Part shown: one piece after another, positions 11,654 through 23,252 of the stretch
Position numbering within the stretch: position 1 is the stretch's first letter
How the letters are laid out: each line of letters opens with the position of its first letter
Made by a program: the position numbers and the translations under genes
Source of the DNA: Patellaria atrata CBS 101060
Taxonomy: Eukaryota > Ascomycota > Dothideomycetes > Patellariales > Patellariaceae
NCBI GenBank assembly: GCA_010093705.1
Contig: MU006094.1
Span: 657,550-721,549 of the forward strand
Reading direction: 5' to 3'
Length of the DNA stretch: 64,000 bases
Notes under the pieces: generated by a model
The model's input: only the letters and a program-made list of their open reading frames with translations
Databases searched by the model: none
Told to the model about the DNA's origin: nothing

Positions 11654-12283
11654 CTTGACGGTGCTGACTGGTGTTGTGTTGTCGTTGTCCGGCCGTTCGA
11701 CGTTTTCGAGTTTCTGAAAGTCCGCTTTCGATTTTCCTGCTGGTGTTGTTGTTGTGTGCGGCGCTAGTTCAATTACGGTAAGCGTATCGGCTCAACGACG
11801 AAAGCACGGACTTCGATATTTAAGCGATTCTCATCTCTTTGTCGACTTCCTGTGAACAGTCAACAGTCAACTACCATTACCGAGGTAAACTGATATTCAT
11901 CATTTCCGAATATAGACCGGCCTTGCGGCTGCAACTGTGTGCGGTACTGATCAACTCAAAGTCTTCTCAAAGCTGATCTCAAAAGCTTTAGAATTGTCCG
12001 ATTTTAGTATCAAAAGATACATGGAACACAAAGTCATCGAATAGACCGTGGAGAATTTACACCTTACAGTCATTACTATTATGATTCAATCCACAGCATA
12101 GGATCATCGTCAACCCTTGGATTCTACGAGGAATACCGCATCGCAAGAAGATCATCCAACCCTAACTGATTCTACTCTTCACGCATAATGCGCCACAAGG
12201 AGATAGACCGCATAACCGGGACGAGATCTGTGGTAATATGGGCTGTACCCGTCAATATAGTCACGTTAGGGGCTCATATATAG
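11654..12283. other. Intergenic, RPS6 promoter side
   Basis: Upstream region of RPS6 (right of 11653). No gene supported; I could not pick out a definite ribosomal-protein promoter element. Confidence 0.5.
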
Positions 12284-13308
12284 GCACATGTTGAGTCGAA
12301 ACCTATAATTGAGGCCCTACGCCTTTGCCACCACTTTGGCACTGGTGCCAACGTACATCTCGCCAAGTTACCAGTGGAATTACTGATGATGGTCGAAAAG
12401 CGGGTTATCGCCCCTTACCGACGTGAATCAAGACAGGCATGGAGTAGAGAAGCTAACTGTTGGGCATTAACCTGCAACCCTTGCGAGCACTACACGTAAC
12501 AAGACCTTATAGACATGGTAATACAGCGAATTAATCATAATTCTATGAACAAACAGGAAGCTTTGAGCGAAAATGAGCGTTCAGACGCAGTCTCTATTTT
12601 CTATGATCAACTAAACGATTTACGTGCCGAACTGAATAACGATACTTCGGGATCTGCCGGGTGGGTGTCTTTGCACGAGGGAAGAAGGGAAGCTTTGTTG
12701 AAACGTCTCGAGTTATGGTTTTCTCACGAGTCTTATAGCGACCTAAACGAAAAGATAGAAATTAAGGAATCCCTGCTTCACCGGGGAACAGCTTTTGAGA
12801 TGCTTGATCCAGTTTCTTTCATGAGCATAGGAGCTGAAATGACCAAACAGGTTTTACAAGAAGACTTTGGGCTGCAGCCTTTCATCAGCGACTGACCTAA
12901 CTCAATAGGCTATCTCTCCAGTCGAGTCCCCGGATAACTTCGATATCAATCAGGATTAAGGATAAGGATGCTGGCGTACCTAATAATCGATACTAACATA
13001 GCCTGGGAGGAGGAAGTTCACAGTCCCTGGTCACCGTACGATCCCGAGAACTAACATACCGGCACCGTGCTATCCTCATATATAGATCCAGCAGCAATGG
13101 TTCTCACCTCGAGCAAGATCAAGCGCTTTCGTCACGCCATGAATTCCTTAAACCTGAAGCCGTACTTTAGCCATACACACATTCAGCGCGAAATTTGGGG
13201 TGACGACGGTCTGAAGAGCTCTGATCGTGAAAATAGGGAGGAGATTCAATGTCGAAGAAATGGTATAAACAATTTTTCCCCCTTCTTTTTCCACGTCTGA
13301 GTCCATCG
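12284..13308 (+). pseudogene. Decayed F-box-like hypothetical gene
   Basis: One frame (starts congruent to 2 mod 3) reads as protein from a likely acceptor (ATATAG ending at 12283). The first part contains HHFGTGANVHLAKLPVELL, resembling the fungal F-box-like pattern in which a short helix precedes LP-x-ELL and a following helix (VEKRVIAPYRRE). It stops at TAA 12497-12499, then continues in the same frame as a 126-residue open frame from 12515 to 12895 ending GLQPFISD. After further stops at 12893-12895, 12935-12937 and about 13049, the frame resumes with KPYFSHTHIQREIWG and ends at about 13308. No sensible intron removes the first TAA: the only nearby GT-AG pair would be 17 nt. The 5' exon is not identified. 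I interpret a degenerating gene; the alternative is a separate intact 126-residue gene at 12515-12895. Confidence 0.45.
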
Positions 13309-14415
13309 ACAAATGAACTACTATGGCACAGCGTTAGAGAAATCGGAATGGCCTAAGCTCATGAAACTCGTCGCCACAACTCAACTCCGCTAAGAGGCAG
13401 TGAGATCCACCCAGTCGAGAAGACAGGAGATGCATCCGCCGTCGCGCTGTCAGAAACTCTCCCGTACGACGAGTTCTAGTGCACATCTCGATCTAATGAT
13501 CTCTATCATCTGTGCCACTAGATCTCACTGTAAAACTAGGCCACCTTTACACTCTCCACTCTTTTCTGTATGGTAAGTCAGAAGCGAGCGGGTTACACTT
13601 AGAAAATAGATATGAATAACCGAGAGCCTCATAATATAAGCAACTGCTATACATTAGAACTCTTGCGTTTATAGAGCTTGACGGGTATGTATACGAGCTT
13701 GAACATTCCGTACACGGCGTCAGACTATGCTTCGAGGATGGATTACAAAATTCAGCTTGCGAGAACTAGAATCTTTCAGAGTTCAATATGAGGTCGGTCA
13801 TTACATAGAATAGGACACCACAAAAAAAAGCTCACTAAGTAAAGTTTCTCAAAACACCACATTATAACTTCAAATAGTCTAAAGCTTGATAGGGATATAC
13901 TTAGTAATAAGGAGTATAAGGCCAGCTATTTATTCCTGAATTCATCCTCGAGTTTTCGATGTAAAATTGTTATTGGAAAAGTGTGTTTTTGGCGTGGTAC
14001 GGGACCTTATCCCACGTATTTTGCGGACACCTGGTATGACTAAATCGATGACAGTCTTATTGATAGTAGTATAAGCGGTGATGGTAAGCTAAGCTACACT
14101 ACCGATTGTAAGAACATATACTGGATACGAAAATGAGGAGGCGCTAAATAAATTTCCATTTAAACCGCCTGTCTAAAGGCCATCTCACACAATACCATAA
14201 TATTCTATCAATATCAGTTCTTCAACACATAAAAAAAAAAAACTTAATTCTCTTTTCCAAAACCGCGTCTCCGCTAGAAGAATGAAAACCCCATCCAAAC
14301 GCCAATGCTGGATAACTCAAAAGCCGGGCCCATATGTAATCCCGGACCAAGAACGCCATATACACCATTCCACCACACGTGCGCAGGAATTCGCAAAGAG
14401 AGGAGGGAGAAACCG
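13309..14415. other. AT-rich intergenic region
   Basis: No reading frame with protein character. Contains short poly-A runs (about 13822 and 14232). 3' side of calcipressin. Confidence 0.6.
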
Positions 14416-15512
14416 CTAATGCTCCATCAACTCGACTGGGGGCCTCTGTGTCTTGACGATCTTGCCCGGTCCCGTTTCCCTGGGGGGATCAATAACCAAC
14501 AACAACTTCTCGCGTAGTTTATCCGCTTGCGGTCCACTGATCGTCAACTTTGGCGCATCCATATCCTCATCTGCGCTATCCCCGCTCTCTTCGGTAGGTT
14601 CTCCCTTCCCCACTTCCTCAGCGGTACGTTCCAACTCCCTTATAACGGCATCCAATTCTATGATAACATCCCCCGCATCCTCCTCGCCCATGTCCTCCGG
14701 CTCCTCCGTCAGCTCGACAGGCTCGTCCGTCATGTTCTCCACCGCGATCATGGGGAGGTCGATATCGGCGCTCTGACTGTGGTGTTTGGGATGATACACG
14801 ATGGTCGAGCCTCTTTTTCTGGGCGCGAATGTGTCCGCCTCGGGACTGATGGGCGAGCTCGGGAGTTCCGGTTCCGGCACCACGAATGCGAGGTCCTCGG
14901 CGTGCGGGAGCTTGTTGGGTGGGTCTTCTTCGCGGCTTACCCAGTCGTGCGGTGGCGAGGGGGGAGGGGACAGGAGGTGCTGTTTTTCGAATTTGGGGAC
15001 GGGGAGGTGCTGGTCTTCTTCTTTGTAGGGGGCTGCGCCGCCGTATTCGACGGTGATGTCCGAGAGGGGGTACTTGCAGGTTCCAGCGTGCGGGTGGGTT
15101 TGTTGTTGTGTCTTTTGGGTGGAGGAGAGGGTGCGGAGGGTTTCTTTGACGCTGTCGGCGGAGGTGATGGTCGGGAATATTAGGACGAGGAGGTCGTCGC
15201 GGGACCATTTGTGGTGAATGAATTTGGGGGAGATGGTCCGGAGGAGGTTTAGAAAGGTGGTATAGGTGGGTTCGTGGGAGAGTATGGAATTGTTGTTGAG
15301 GCCCTGGGATGTTGTTTAGAGGGGTGACTGAGCAGGTTGGAGAAGACACTTACTTTGATGACGAGCGTGTTGGTGGATACTGGCTTCTTTGAGTGGTAGG
15401 GCAATTTGGGTAGCTCGGAGAAGTCGAGCATTCCAGGTCGTGGCGACCTACGGCCTCCTCTCAGTGAGAAGCTGGACGCTGGTGAGGCCGCAGGCGAATA
15501 GTCCGATTCCAT
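14416..15512 (-). CDS. Calcipressin (RCAN family), calcineurin regulator
   Basis: Two exons, 15512-15354 and 15303-14416, encode 348 residues; the 50-nt intron has GTAAGT and CCCAG. Residues about 47-150 look like the RRM-like N-terminal domain of RCAN proteins (NTLVIKGLNNNSIL, then FIHHKWSRDDLLVLIFPT). The family's SP signature follows at residues 164-171 (LSPPPSPP), with VSREEDPPNKLPHAEDL just after it. The C-terminal half is acidic, ending in KIVKTQRPPVELMEH, which fits the PxIxxT-like docking region loosely. RCANs bind and modulate the Ca2+/calmodulin phosphatase calcineurin; phosphorylation of the SP box switches inhibition and stimulation. Members are commonly 200-260 residues, so the acidic insertion makes this one long. 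Coding-strand composition switches from C-rich to G-rich between the halves of exon 2. Confidence 0.87.
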
Positions 15513-16814
15513 TGTTTAGGTTGTAGGTTGTTCAATGAGGCGAACCTTTGTGGTTGTTCCTGAGCCCGATGGACAATTTGCCGCAGTCGAGAGGTAGAAG
15601 AGTTGCTGGAGATTGTCGAGAGTAGAATGTGGGTGAGAAGTTATCTTGCTCTTGTATTGTACCTCTGTACCTCTCCAAGATAATGATGATGAGTGGTGTT
15701 CAGGCGCAGGGCTTTGTCATTGCTCCCGAGATCCCGAAGGTTCTCCCCGTTCTTCCAAGAGCCAGAATTTCCTTAAGGTCTTGCACTGCCTCACTCGATA
15801 TTCACCACTATTACCCAACATGCTACTTTCTCCGCAATACTTGGAGTAAATATGCGTGCACATCTCAAAGACTTTCCCTTTCCAGGAAGGGGACAGACCA
15901 TAAGAAGCGTGAATTTTTGCCCGGGCCCTGCAAGGTCACACATATAACCACCCTTATTCAAAACACTTCACGATCTCTTTCGCCTCCGCGGCCTCCCAAG
16001 TTGAAAAGAATATTCGCCTGGGAAAAGGGGGACAGGTACCGCAACCGACTCATTCAAAGCGCAGCCTTACGGAATGCGCGAGTTTAAAGTCCCGTGCTGA
16101 TGAGAAGGAATACTGTGCTTGACCTGAATTTGAAAACTTGCGCGTAGTACTGCACACTCGGACCGTCTCTACAACTGCGCCCTTTTATCCTCGCCGTCAG
16201 TTACATCATCTTGTATAGAGTACACATTTCGGGTAATATCAGGTACGAACTGTCAAGGACTGTTAAAATAAACTTATATTCTACCCTCGTGGCAAATTCA
16301 ACTGGCTAAACTGTACCTCAAGCCGCTGACGGAGTACCTACTTGTACTATATGCATGTATTCCGCACTGTACAGTACAGCAGTGTCTCACCGTCGGATAT
16401 TTCTTGTCTTTGTAGGAATCAGGGGGATGCCTCTGTTTCTCTGTTCCATCTACTTGTACTCACTCGGATGGACCAGATAGTTTCAAGTTCCTCAATGCCC
16501 GGATCTGATAAGGGACTGTATCTACCTACCCCTCACTACTAGAATAATGTTAAAAGAGAAGTTGCTTACGTATACGTATAAAATACGAATCTTAAGAATA
16601 AATCGTCATTTATACACGTGACCCGTTAAATTGATAGAGCCGACAGTAGGCGGCGCTGCCGACTCTGGAGCCCATTGCCATCCCCGAGCCGTAACCGCAG
16701 CTCAAGCTTCCATGCCACCTAATATGGTAGGCTTTCATAAGGATTCTACTCACAGCGAAGCCACTTTATCTAGACATATCTCGGTCTCAATTCCAAGGAC
16801 CTATCTCAGCTGCA
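15513..16814. other. Intergenic between divergent genes
   Basis: Shared upstream region of calcipressin (minus) and HMG-CoA lyase (plus). No gene supported; short open frames at 15629-16087 have no protein-like features. Confidence 0.55.
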
Positions 16815-18032
16815 ATGACCACCGCTCGCACCGCAGCACGTCTACCACGACTTCTCTCTCGCCGACTGTGCCACAGAGCGTACTCTCAAGCCGCAGCACG
16901 AGGAGGCAACGAGGTGAGAATTGTAGAAGTGGGACCAAGAGACGGATTGCAGAATGAGAAGAAGACTGTACCGGTCGCTACAAAGATTGAACTTGTAGAC
17001 AGACTATCAGCAACAGGGTTGAAGACAATCGAGGCTGGTTCTTTCGTTTCACCGAAATGGGTCCCTCAGGTACAGGACCTCACGTTTCCTACAATCAAGG
17101 AACGGAAATACTAATATAGCGTACAATTGTAGATGGCCAATTCTTCTGAGATCCTCTCACACCTTCTTGATTATCCTCCTAAGTCTTCAGAACCCCTGAC
17201 ATACCAATGGCTCCTCCCCAACACTCAAGGCCTCGACAACTTTCTTTCCACATACTCCTCCCATCCGTCGAACTTCACAAAAACAGACAAACCCCCCGCT
17301 CTCAATACCTCCTCTCAAGATCCCAACTCCATGCCTTCCACTTCCCCTTCTTCGACCTCCTCATCTCTCCTCTCCCCACATAAACACGAAATCTCCATCT
17401 TCACCGCCGCCACCGAAACCTTCACGCAAAAGAACACCAACTGCAGCATCGCCGAGTCCCTTGAACGCTTCAAGTCCATCTTCGCCACCGCCAAAGAGCT
17501 CTCCCTCCCCATCCGCGCCTACATCTCCGTCGCCCTCGGCTGCCCCTACGAAGGTCCCAACGTCTCCCCCCACGCCGTCGCCGACCTCGCCGTCTCCCTG
17601 CTCGAAATGGGCGCCGACGAGATCAGCGTTGCCGACACAACGGGCCAGGGCACCGCGCCCAGGACCGCCGAACTCCTCAAGACCCTCGCTGCTGCCGGTG
17701 TCGATGTCGCAGATCTTGCGCTGCATTTTCATGATACGTGGGGTATGGCGCTCGTTAATATGATTGTCGGGCTGGAGCATGGGGTTCGCACATTCGATGC
17801 TGCGGTTGCGGGACTGGGCGGGTGTCCGTTTAGTCCTGGTGCGACGGGGAACGTGGCCAGTGAGGATGTGGTGTATCTGTGTGAGAGCTTGGGGTTGAAG
17901 ACTGGCGTTGATTTGGCGGCGTTGGCGGGGGTCGGGGAGTGGATCAGCGAAGAACTGGGGAGAGAGAATGAGAGTAGAGCGGGGAAGGCTACGATGGCGA
18001 AATTAAGAGGGGGGAAAGGTGTAGGTGGGTAG
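16815..18032 (+). CDS. HMGCL: Hydroxymethylglutaryl-CoA lyase, mitochondrial
   Basis: Exons 16815-17069 and 17133-18032 encode 384 residues; the 63-nt intron has donor GTACAG and acceptor TTGTAG and restores [12 protein letters not shown]. The enzyme cleaves HMG-CoA to acetyl-CoA and acetoacetate, the last step of leucine breakdown. The N-terminus (about 25 residues, Arg/Ala/Ser-rich, no acids) is a mitochondrial presequence. Catalytic features are [11 protein letters not shown] (Arg42, Asp43), the metal-binding LHFHDTWG (His283, His285) and the flexible loop [14 protein letters not shown] with catalytic Cys316. A Ser/Pro-rich insert of about 30 residues lies before [14 protein letters not shown]; inserts here occur in fungal homologues. 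No peroxisomal CKL-type tail is present. The coding strand is C-rich through about 17690 and G-rich afterwards. Confidence 0.95.
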
Positions 18033-18762
18033 GATGGGGTGTGGAAGAATCTAGGGCGGAGTTGAGGACGTATAATACCCTTCTATATGGAAGTTGCAGT
18101 AGATGTTAACATACGGTGTGCAGTAAAGTCAATTTTACTGTTTTACGCTCGTTGTACGTGTATCGTGTCAATGAACAAATCTGATGTGGTGCAGATCAAT
18201 ACTATCAACGTTTTCCAGGGTGTTATACCGTGGACACGCATCAGTACAGTGCGCGGTGCGTCAGGGTGAGCGCTACGTCTCAATGTTGCGAATCTAAATC
18301 TACCGCATTCGATGAATCTCGCAGGATTTTTCTCTTTAGACCAGAGGTTGTGGGTAGCTGACATATGTGTGTAGAGTACATATTATAGGTATTCTTAGCC
18401 CTAGTTGTCCAAATGGTCTTCGTTCTTTCCGCAATTAACCGAATCTATGATGACGATAAGGAGATGACGAATCCTAGGAGTTGGATGCTGAATCTAAGCA
18501 ATAACCTTATATTACAATAAATGTACCGCATAAGACGAAATCAAGTTTATGTCATTTGATTCCGGATTGTATGTTATAGTCATCCCATCCGCTTACAGAG
18601 GTGCACCAATCTTTTTCAATGGCATGGTGGACGCACAATGTCATACTAAAAAATCTATCACCCAATTGTCCAATTACAACCAACAATAAAGCCCTCATGT
18701 ATAAGATCCTAGTTCTCGGCGTCCAAAGGTCAGGAGATTTCTTAGACCGTAGTCTTAGGAAC
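18033..18762. other. Intergenic between convergent genes
   Basis: 3' flank of HMG-CoA lyase and of the Fig1-like locus; no gene supported. Confidence 0.55.
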
Positions 18763-19690
18763 CTACCAGGGTGGAGGTGGAGGCGGCGGAGGTGGTGGAG
18801 GTGGTGGAGGTTGAGCGCCACCACTTTTCGTGCCGGTCGAAGGGGCAGAGCTGACTGGAGATCTTAACATAGAGGTGACGGCAGCCGCGAATAGGACCAT
18901 GAAAGAGAAGGTCAGCTAGTGTAGTACTCTCAGAGTGGTTCCGCTGGTGACCCGGATGGCAGCACTGTTTGGTTTCTGGGTTAAGATCTGCATGGCTGTA
19001 ACTGTCTGCTCCACGGAGACTACCTCTGTGAGTGTAAGTCCCACAGAGATCCAGAGTAACTGCCACCAAATATGATTTGAAAGTTCTGTAGCGCTTCTGA
19101 GCTGTCGGATTTTGCCGTGCTCTCACGTATCGCTTCAGTCATAGGAGTATTAGACCGATGAAGAAAGTTGCTCCAGCTCCAGCTAGCAGACATAGGATGA
19201 CTTTGGTTTGCAGTACTAACGTGACATCCAGAAGAGGCTGCAAAGATGCACGATTTGGGCCAAAAGTCAAAAATCGTCCTGGTAGGGTCCCCGATGTAGC
19301 CCCGTTCGTAGGGTTGCATTCGGTTCCTCCTGGACCGCCTATGCAAATACCTGTTTGAAATTTGGATAAGTGGCCGTTTAGTGATAAATTTTTGGTATGA
19401 CTTACCAAAGTACCCGACGCGGACAACAGCTTGGGTTGAGTTTAGCACACCAGAGGAGTGCTGTAGGCGCACAAGATATATATCCGGAATTCCTGGCGAA
19501 CTGGACACGCAGTTTGTAAGTGCAAGGACTATTAATCATTTAGCTTTATCAACATAGAGTGCTCGACTAATACCATACCGCAGAACATGAGAATTGGAAT
19601 AGGCAACAAGTAACTAAAGAAACGAAGATTGACGCTCTCTGGAGGAATTTTATTGTCAGTTTCCAAAAGCCGTGGCAACACCTTACTCAT
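18763..19690 (-). pseudogene. Fig1-family (Ca2+ regulator, mating membrane protein) gene, broken
   Basis: Three spliceable exons are recognisable: 19690-19579, 19528-19406 and from 19350, with normal GT-AG introns of 50 and 55 nt. They give an N-terminal membrane segment (LLPIPILMFCVLALT), then CVSSSPGIPDIYLVRL and VRVGYFGICIGGPGGTEC, the Fig1 domain pattern of a GxFGxC-type motif, then a second membrane helix (VILCLLAGAGATFFIG). After that the frame meets TGA at 19141-19139 directly before LKRYVRARQNP, then a one-base shift, then WISVGLTLTEVV and VTSGTTLRVLH, then TAG at 18918-18916 where the last helix (LTFSFMVLFAAAV) should continue, and a proline run ending at 18763. The order of four helices matches Fig1 proteins, which act in Ca2+ influx and fusion during mating. 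I found no intron that rescues these breaks. Confidence 0.65.
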
Positions 19691-21273
19691 GATAATGAAA
19701 GAAGTTCTCAACTTGCCAGAAGTCGGGTTTGTTAAGTACGCCCCGCGCTCTATGCCGACTCTCCAGCGTAAAAAGCAATAAGAAATGAAAGATGAGAGGG
19801 TGATAGTTCTACTCAAGGAAATATACCATAGGAAAGGAGGAAGCTTGCCGTTCTATGATCCATCACACTTGGGCTGGTCTGAATTTAAGCCCAGTCTCCC
19901 TAATGACAGTTCAAAATTAGAGTATGTGCCACTTCTAAATCAGACCCGATCAGTTCCACCTTGCCTCAATTGCCAACACATTCAGGTCTCATGTTGTAGT
20001 CTACTAATAAACCCACAGTTTGAATTAGACGCGCGGTACGTACTGTTCTAGCAACGGCGGATATCACGACATAGTGGATGAACAATTTCTAGCATTGAAC
20101 GGAGAGAGGCGTGCCATATTTTACCGGTATCACTCATCGAGGTCTGCGAGAAAGAGATTACAACACTGTTTCCAAATGAAGAGAACTCTTACTGGGTTTC
20201 CATTATGGATTACTCTTATTCCTATCTATCACTTTAGCTTCCAAGTATAAACATTGCCCGAGATAACTTCGGATATCGTCAAGTCAATGTTACCAGTGTG
20301 ACCTATAAGGTATTTACGGAAAGCAATCTTAGGTTTGAGAACAGATATCTCTTATCCGCCATTGAGTGAACCTAGATATCCTTAGTAAGGACTAGAGAAT
20401 CCTGGGTTTTCGCTGTACTTGCCACACAGACGTAACGACCTCGACCCCAGACTTATGCAAGGTTTGTCACATCAACGGCAACTCGAAACGGGGCTTAGGA
20501 GCCAAAAAGCTCCTACAAAAGCCACCAATTTATCCGCACGCGCGTGTTGCGGGTGTAACGTTGCGGAAATTATCCAATTATATATATATGTTTATAGCGC
20601 GGCAAAAGAGTCCTGTGCCGCTGCGTTTCTACATCCGGAAATTCTGAAAGCGTTCATGTAACTAATTTTGGCGAAAATGCCTGGTAGGACATGATGAGGC
20701 TGGATCGGCCTGAGAAAGCGAGATTAATACTTGCCGTGCCGTGATATTTTCAGTATATATCGGAACGAAGACCGGACAGCAATATTGAAGAACGCACTTT
20801 TGAAAGCAGTGCCTTGGTACTCCACCCAGGGGGCCAGCATTCTGGCGGGATAATGACTCGAGAATAAGCCTTTTGAATGATTCCAACCTATCAATCTAGT
20901 TGTTCAAACAGGAATCAGAGGTGACTATGTTCTACCATTCGCATGATTGTGTTGCATACCTTCCACATTCGCGCTTATAATCCATTCAGCGTTGGGGAAC
21001 ACATCCTGAATTAGAACTACCGATCGGAATATTTCTAGAAACATGAGGTTCGAATGTCCATCCGATGAGGACATAAATAGGGAGGTCGGTCCTTGTTGGA
21101 GAACCAAATACGCAACAATCACATCGGATACCTATTCACTATCAGTTTTCTTAATAGCCAAAGACTAAATTTCTCAGGAAACCTTCTCCTTTATTTCAAG
21201 ACTCTAGTGTACATCCACTCGATCTCCAGTTTCATATCTCTTTCCGGGATCTTCCTATAAAAGCCACAACATA
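19691..21273. other. Intergenic, no supported gene
   Basis: About 1.6 kb with only short unsupported frames. It contains upstream regions of the Fig1-like locus and of the WW-like repeat gene. An AT-rich palindromic patch (tatatatat) lies near 20580. Confidence 0.5.
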
Positions 21274-22128
21274 ATGTCGACAGCACGCTATTATGAGGTC
21301 TACAAGGCTTCGTATCGCCTAGGGATGCAAGACCCTTTGATGCTAGCAGGGCCAAAAAGGTTCCATAACAGTATCTTCGTCGTAACGAACGCCGATGGCA
21401 GCGGCTGGATCCACCATGTTGTGGGTGACCTTGTCAGTGGATGTAGATACGAAAGGAAAAAGGGTAGAGCTCCCCAAGACTCCGATTCGCACGAAATTTC
21501 GATCCCTCTTGGTCGAGTTCGTGTGGAGGATTATCCTCAGGCCTCTGAGAATATTATGATGACTGTACCGCCTCCTCCCCGTCAAAGGATGTTCAATCCC
21601 GCAACCTACACGACTATGCCATGCAAGCCAGACGGTACGTTCTACAAAGCTCACGAAACACCAATTCCGTACTGGAAATATACCGAATGGACAGAGCAGA
21701 AAGCGATCCCTGCACTGTTACAAAGTGGTTTGATCCACCCGAGCGGTGCAGAAACCCAAGCAAGTTCAGCCGCTGCTGCCCCTAGTACTGACGATTGGGT
21801 TTGGGATCAAGATCGCGGACAATACCGCCATTGGGACGGAAATAGCTGAATCTTCCGTGAAGGTGGAGAGCAGGGTGGTATCTCTGTTACTCAATCCAAC
21901 GCAGGTGCGACTTCAGGTGCTGTGGATTGGGTCTGGGATGAAGATCGTCGTCAGTACCGCTATTGGAACGGAAACAGCTGGATTTTTCGTGATCAAGATG
22001 CTGGAACCGCCCAAGCCAACATCCCAACAGCCGCAGGAACAGGGGCGGGATCACTGGAGTGGGTATACGATACGGAGCAAAAGAAATATCGCTACTGGAA
22101 CGGTAGCGAGTGGATCTATCAGTGGTAA
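21274..22128 (+). pseudogene. WW-like tandem-repeat protein interrupted by one in-frame TGA
   Basis: One frame of 285 codons runs from ATG 21274 to TAA 22126-22128 and is broken only by TGA at 21847-21849. The first 150 residues form a compact-looking domain (IFVVTNADGSGWIHHVVGD, IPLGRVRVEDYP) I cannot name. The C-terminal part has three repeats of about 25-30 residues: WVWDQDRGQYRHWDGNS, WVWDEDRRQYRYWNGNSWIF and WVYDTEQKKYRYWNGSEWIY. Repeat 2 shows that the stop in repeat 1 replaces the tryptophan codon TGG (NSW-IFR). The repeats resemble WW-like surface or binding repeats by Trp/Tyr spacing only. Either a single nonsense mutation truncates the protein to 191 residues, or the stop is read through. 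Function unknown. Confidence 0.6.
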
Positions 22129-23252
22129 GCAGCTCTTTCATTACTGTTTATCTACTGGAGACGAAGAATGCTCTCGGTATTCAACTTCGGTGGACGAGCG
22201 TTTGTTTGGTTAACCTTGCTTTCATAGCTGGTCTTGCTTTGCACTTTAAGCACTCATTTGGTCTTTGGGTGTTGTTCTTACTGCGCACTTTTACCACTCG
22301 TTTCGTGTTATGTGTACTTAGGTTGTTTTGCAGTTTGTCACTCATCTTGTTATGTAGTTAGCAGAATTTATCGGTGTATACAAGCTGGTTAAAGAAGCTG
22401 GACTTTCCTAGTAACCTAACAGCATTATTAAGACCCTGAGATTGTTTGATAGAAGCGTGCATAACCGAGGCCAATGATGATTCACGTTCCTTTGAAAGGT
22501 TTTATGCTCTATCGCTGACCTACTCTTATGATGACTTAATGTAAGCAGTTATCGAGCACACTGTCCTGGTTCTGTGAACAGTATTCAAAAGCGGAGGTCT
22601 TGGAACAACATCCTCATAACAGCAGCCTCTTTCGGCCATACGTCAACAATATCCTCTAGCCGTTGAGGCCAATCATCATCCCATTGAAAGGTCATAAATA
22701 TCGCAGCATATGGTCGCCAACAGCCACGACTCGATGATAAGAAAGCTCAGATTTGAAGACTACGTTCGAGGTCAGAATCTGCGACTCGGTAGGTAAAAGC
22801 GCAGGAAGCTGCGATGGTGGCAAAAGAAAAGGAAGTTTTATGGGCTCCCAATGCATAGACTAATCGAATTATAAGCGATGCGACGTAGGGGTTTCGAAAT
22901 AAATTTGTAATATACTTACCGCCATAATTTTGAAGATTAAGTGTCAATACCCGCCTCAAGGGAATTGTACTCTTGTCTTTCTATCGCGGCACAGTCACTA
23001 TGCACGGTTGCTGGATAGTCACGGTCATCCATGGATGTAGGTTCCCTTAGCCTTTCAAGTACGCCAAGACGCTAACGATTTTAAGAGTTACCTTAAGGTA
23101 GGTTCTCGTGCACCAAGTGGTATATTCTGGAGTCTTCAGGCAAGCCATTCTTCTACAAAACCGTCTTAGGAGGAATAGGAACCAAATTGTAAGATTGGGG
23201 CTGATACCGCACATGAAATAACTGAAAGTAGTTTTCTCATGCCATTCGAACC
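22129..23252. other. Intergenic between convergent genes
   Basis: No supported gene; T-rich directly after the WW-like repeat gene. Confidence 0.55.

Noticed and set aside
12497-12512. A tiny intron removing the TAA in the F-box-like gene
   Set aside because: The only GT-AG pair spans 17 nt, too short to splice, and changes the frame.
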